Shown: piece after piece, positions 62,080 through 64,000 of the stretch
Numbering within the stretch: the stretch's first letter is position 1
How the letters are laid out: each line of letters opens with the position of its first letter
NCBI GenBank assembly: GCA_024349245.1
Contig: JALDNG010000090.1
Span: 216,001-280,000, forward strand
Reading direction: 5' to 3'
Origin: Neodontobutis hainanensis
Taxonomy: Eukaryota; Chordata; Actinopteri; Gobiiformes; Odontobutidae
DNA length: 64,000 nucleotides
Notes under the pieces: model-generated
What the model was told of the DNA's origin: nothing
The model's database searches: none
Seen by the model: the letters and a program-made list of their open reading frames with translations, nothing else
Program-made: the position numbers and the translations under genes

Positions 62080-62400
62080 GGCAGGGGAGTTCAGTGAAGG
62101 AAGGAGCCAGGTTATGGAAGGACTTGTACACAATGGTGGAGTTTGAAGTGGATGTGCAGATGGATGGGGAGCCAGTGGTGGTCTTTGAGGACAGTCAAGG
62201 CAGGAAGTGATGAAAGCACGTTTGAGTATTTCAGCAGATGAGAATGAGAGGGATGGGCGAAGGTAGAAGAAAGTCTTTGTGTTCATAGAAGAGGGTTTGA
62301 TGAGTATTTCAGTTTTATTGCAGTTGAGTTGGAGGAAGTTAGTCTGTAGCCATGACTTGTTCTTGTCATATGACAAGGATATGTAGAGCAATGGAAGCGC
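62080..62400 (-). mobile_element. L2-group LINE fragment
   Basis: The minus strand contains SWLQTNFLQLNCNKTEILI followed by a degenerate stretch to SLSFSSAEILKRAFITSCLD, the segment just after the catalytic YADD in L2 polymerases, with an internal deletion. The plus strand shows GGATGGGGAGCCAGTGGTGG, seen in antisense copies of L2 3' regions. Confidence 0.6.
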
Positions 62401-63365
62401 TCCTTTTTTAAGCATGTGATTTGTGCAAGCATTGATAGGCCTAAGTTTGCTGCTCTTGGTAAAAGTTTTAAAATCCTTTTTATAAGAAACAGTAAATGCC
62501 ATTATTTTTTCCCCTCCACAAATTATTGCTTTTATAAAATACTATTTGGGGTTTAAACCATTTCCCCAACTAGAAACAATATGAGGTACAGTATTTGTAA
62601 TGTAACATTTGCTAAAGTCACAGTTTAAATGACACAACACTATGTTCATTATCTCTCAGGAGTTTGTGAGTTTTCTTGCCTCTGCCTCTTCACAACGCAT
62701 ACACACACTGGGTTGTTGGGGAAGACTTTTACTAACTCAATAAAGTTTGACTCTATTGTGGGCAAAGATGTTAGTGACAAGGTTACTATGGTTACTGACT
62801 CAAAGGTCACCAATTAGCAATGTGTGCAGCGCTGTGGACTCACAAAGGCTTTTATCTGGATCACAGAGCATTCAAAACAATGTAACAATGAGCTAAAATT
62901 AACTATAGTATGTTCAACTCTGCAAGTTTGACAAAAAATATTTACAATGTTAAAACTTGAGCAGTTAAGAAGTTATGTTTAGAAAAACGCCCTAATCTCT
63001 AGGTTGGATGAAATCTCTTAGGGTTCACTGATGCTTAAAGTTTCACATATAGATCAGCATTAAGTCTAAGAGATTAGGTGCCTGGGATAGAAATACATTT
63101 AAAATAATCACAACATAATTTAACATACACTGGGTTAACAAAGGGAAATGAAGCTGAGAAGAATAGAGCACGTCCGTGACATCCGTCGAAACACCCCAGC
63201 GTTTTTTTCATGGTTTGGGTCCATTTGCTCTAGGTCCTCTCAGGCCCTCTTTGACACTCCTTGTTTATGTCTATCTACTTAAGTAGTTTGTAAACTCAAT
63301 ATAATGATTGCCTTTCACCTGGTCTTAGAACGCATCAACACTGATCAAGATTATATTAACTAATG

Positions 63366-63560
63366 TTGTCACAAAGGTACTAAAATTTTGAGTTCAGTTC
63401 GATACTTGGCTTGAGTATCACAATATCGATACTAGAGCAATACCTTAACATCAGCTTAAAACATTGCTTCAGTTCTGTCTTTGCCCTGCTCCTGCCAGGC
63501 TCTTGAGCTCTGACTTTATAATTCTGTAATATATATCTTTTTACTTTAGCCAGGGGTAAC
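63366..63560. mobile_element. probable MITE fragment
   Basis: The stretch starting TAATGTTGTCACAAAGGTAC with the CGATACTTGG-ATATCGATAC pattern resembles the ends of abundant fish hAT-type MITEs rich in GATAC motifs. Ends not resolved. Confidence 0.35.
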
Positions 63561-64000
63561 AAAAATCATGGTTAATATTTTAAAATATAAATTGTATTCC
63601 CCAAAGGTAATGTGTGACTAATATTTTCAACACTATATTAAAATGCATATTTTAATGACACATCTAAACTCTTTACCATCTTCGTCAGTTTTTGACTTTG
63701 CTGTTGTTTGTTAATTGTGCAAATTAGCTGCACCGCAATATGCGCACTTACACAGGCATAAAGAAGCCACTGCCAGAGTCACAGGATACACCTGAGATAA
63801 ACTATTATTTATTATCTGTACACTGTTAGCACTATAATAAAACCAAGAAAGCCTTCTGTGTTGCATTACCTTGTTAAGAGAAGCGTGTTTTCTATCCCTC
63901 ATCCATTTACATGTTTGGCTTTTTCTGAAAAAACCTTGTGTATTTCCTATAAAGTTTAGTTGGTCTGTAATGACCCTCTCCTGAGGCTGAGCTGGGGTTC

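Noticed and set aside
62065..62502. 145-codon minus-strand frame as a gene
   Set aside because: Its only recognisable part is a degraded L2 polymerase segment.

Overview
This looks like a window of a teleost (probably percomorph) nuclear genome. Genes are split by introns with GT-AG borders. The two recognisable genes are vertebrate AKT2 and VASP. The repeats are typical of fish: L2-group and other LINEs, tRNA-headed SINEs, hAT-type MITEs and many micro- and minisatellites. I see no operons, ribosome binding sites, rRNA, functional tRNA genes or CRISPR arrays.

Gene-rich left part (0-20 kb, all minus strand). The 5' half of akt2 occupies 610-2150: six coding exons give 212 codons, covering the PH domain, the linker and the N-lobe of the kinase. 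The rest lies beyond base 1. A complete VASP gene follows at 3844-11825. I resolved it into 13 coding exons that join in phase into 414 codons plus a stop, with EVH1, polyproline, G-actin-binding, F-actin-binding and tetramerisation parts. Both genes belong to growth-factor and cytoskeletal signalling, but I see no sign that they share regulation. At 16.7-19.3 kb is a third, unrecognised set of coding-like exons on the minus strand, which could be a real gene or a remnant.

Repeat-rich middle (20-49 kb). No convincing host gene is visible. There is an L2 copy at 25.2-26.7 kb (minus), a second L2 fragment at 27.1-27.9 kb, several SINEs, and a LINE tail at 39.4-40.3 kb. The most striking feature is a minisatellite of roughly 29 bp period running from about 40.5 to 48.7 kb. 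It starts inside a SINE and its unit matches an internal SINE segment. A nearly full-length but broken L2 element has inserted into the array (43.5-47.0 kb), and a SINE has inserted into that L2 (45155-45520) with a 7-bp target duplication. The locus is therefore a three-level nest: array, LINE, SINE.

Right part (49-64 kb). This is mostly intergenic. It holds a 21-bp minisatellite, a 162-bp near-perfect inverted pair (53.83 and 58.42 kb), an older direct duplication (57.08 and 58.85 kb), a (TA)n tract, LINE fragments and one unexplained minus-strand reading frame at 60.26-60.62 kb. Several unique, non-repetitive stretches between 32 and 55 kb look like candidate conserved non-coding elements, but this cannot be tested without comparison to other genomes.
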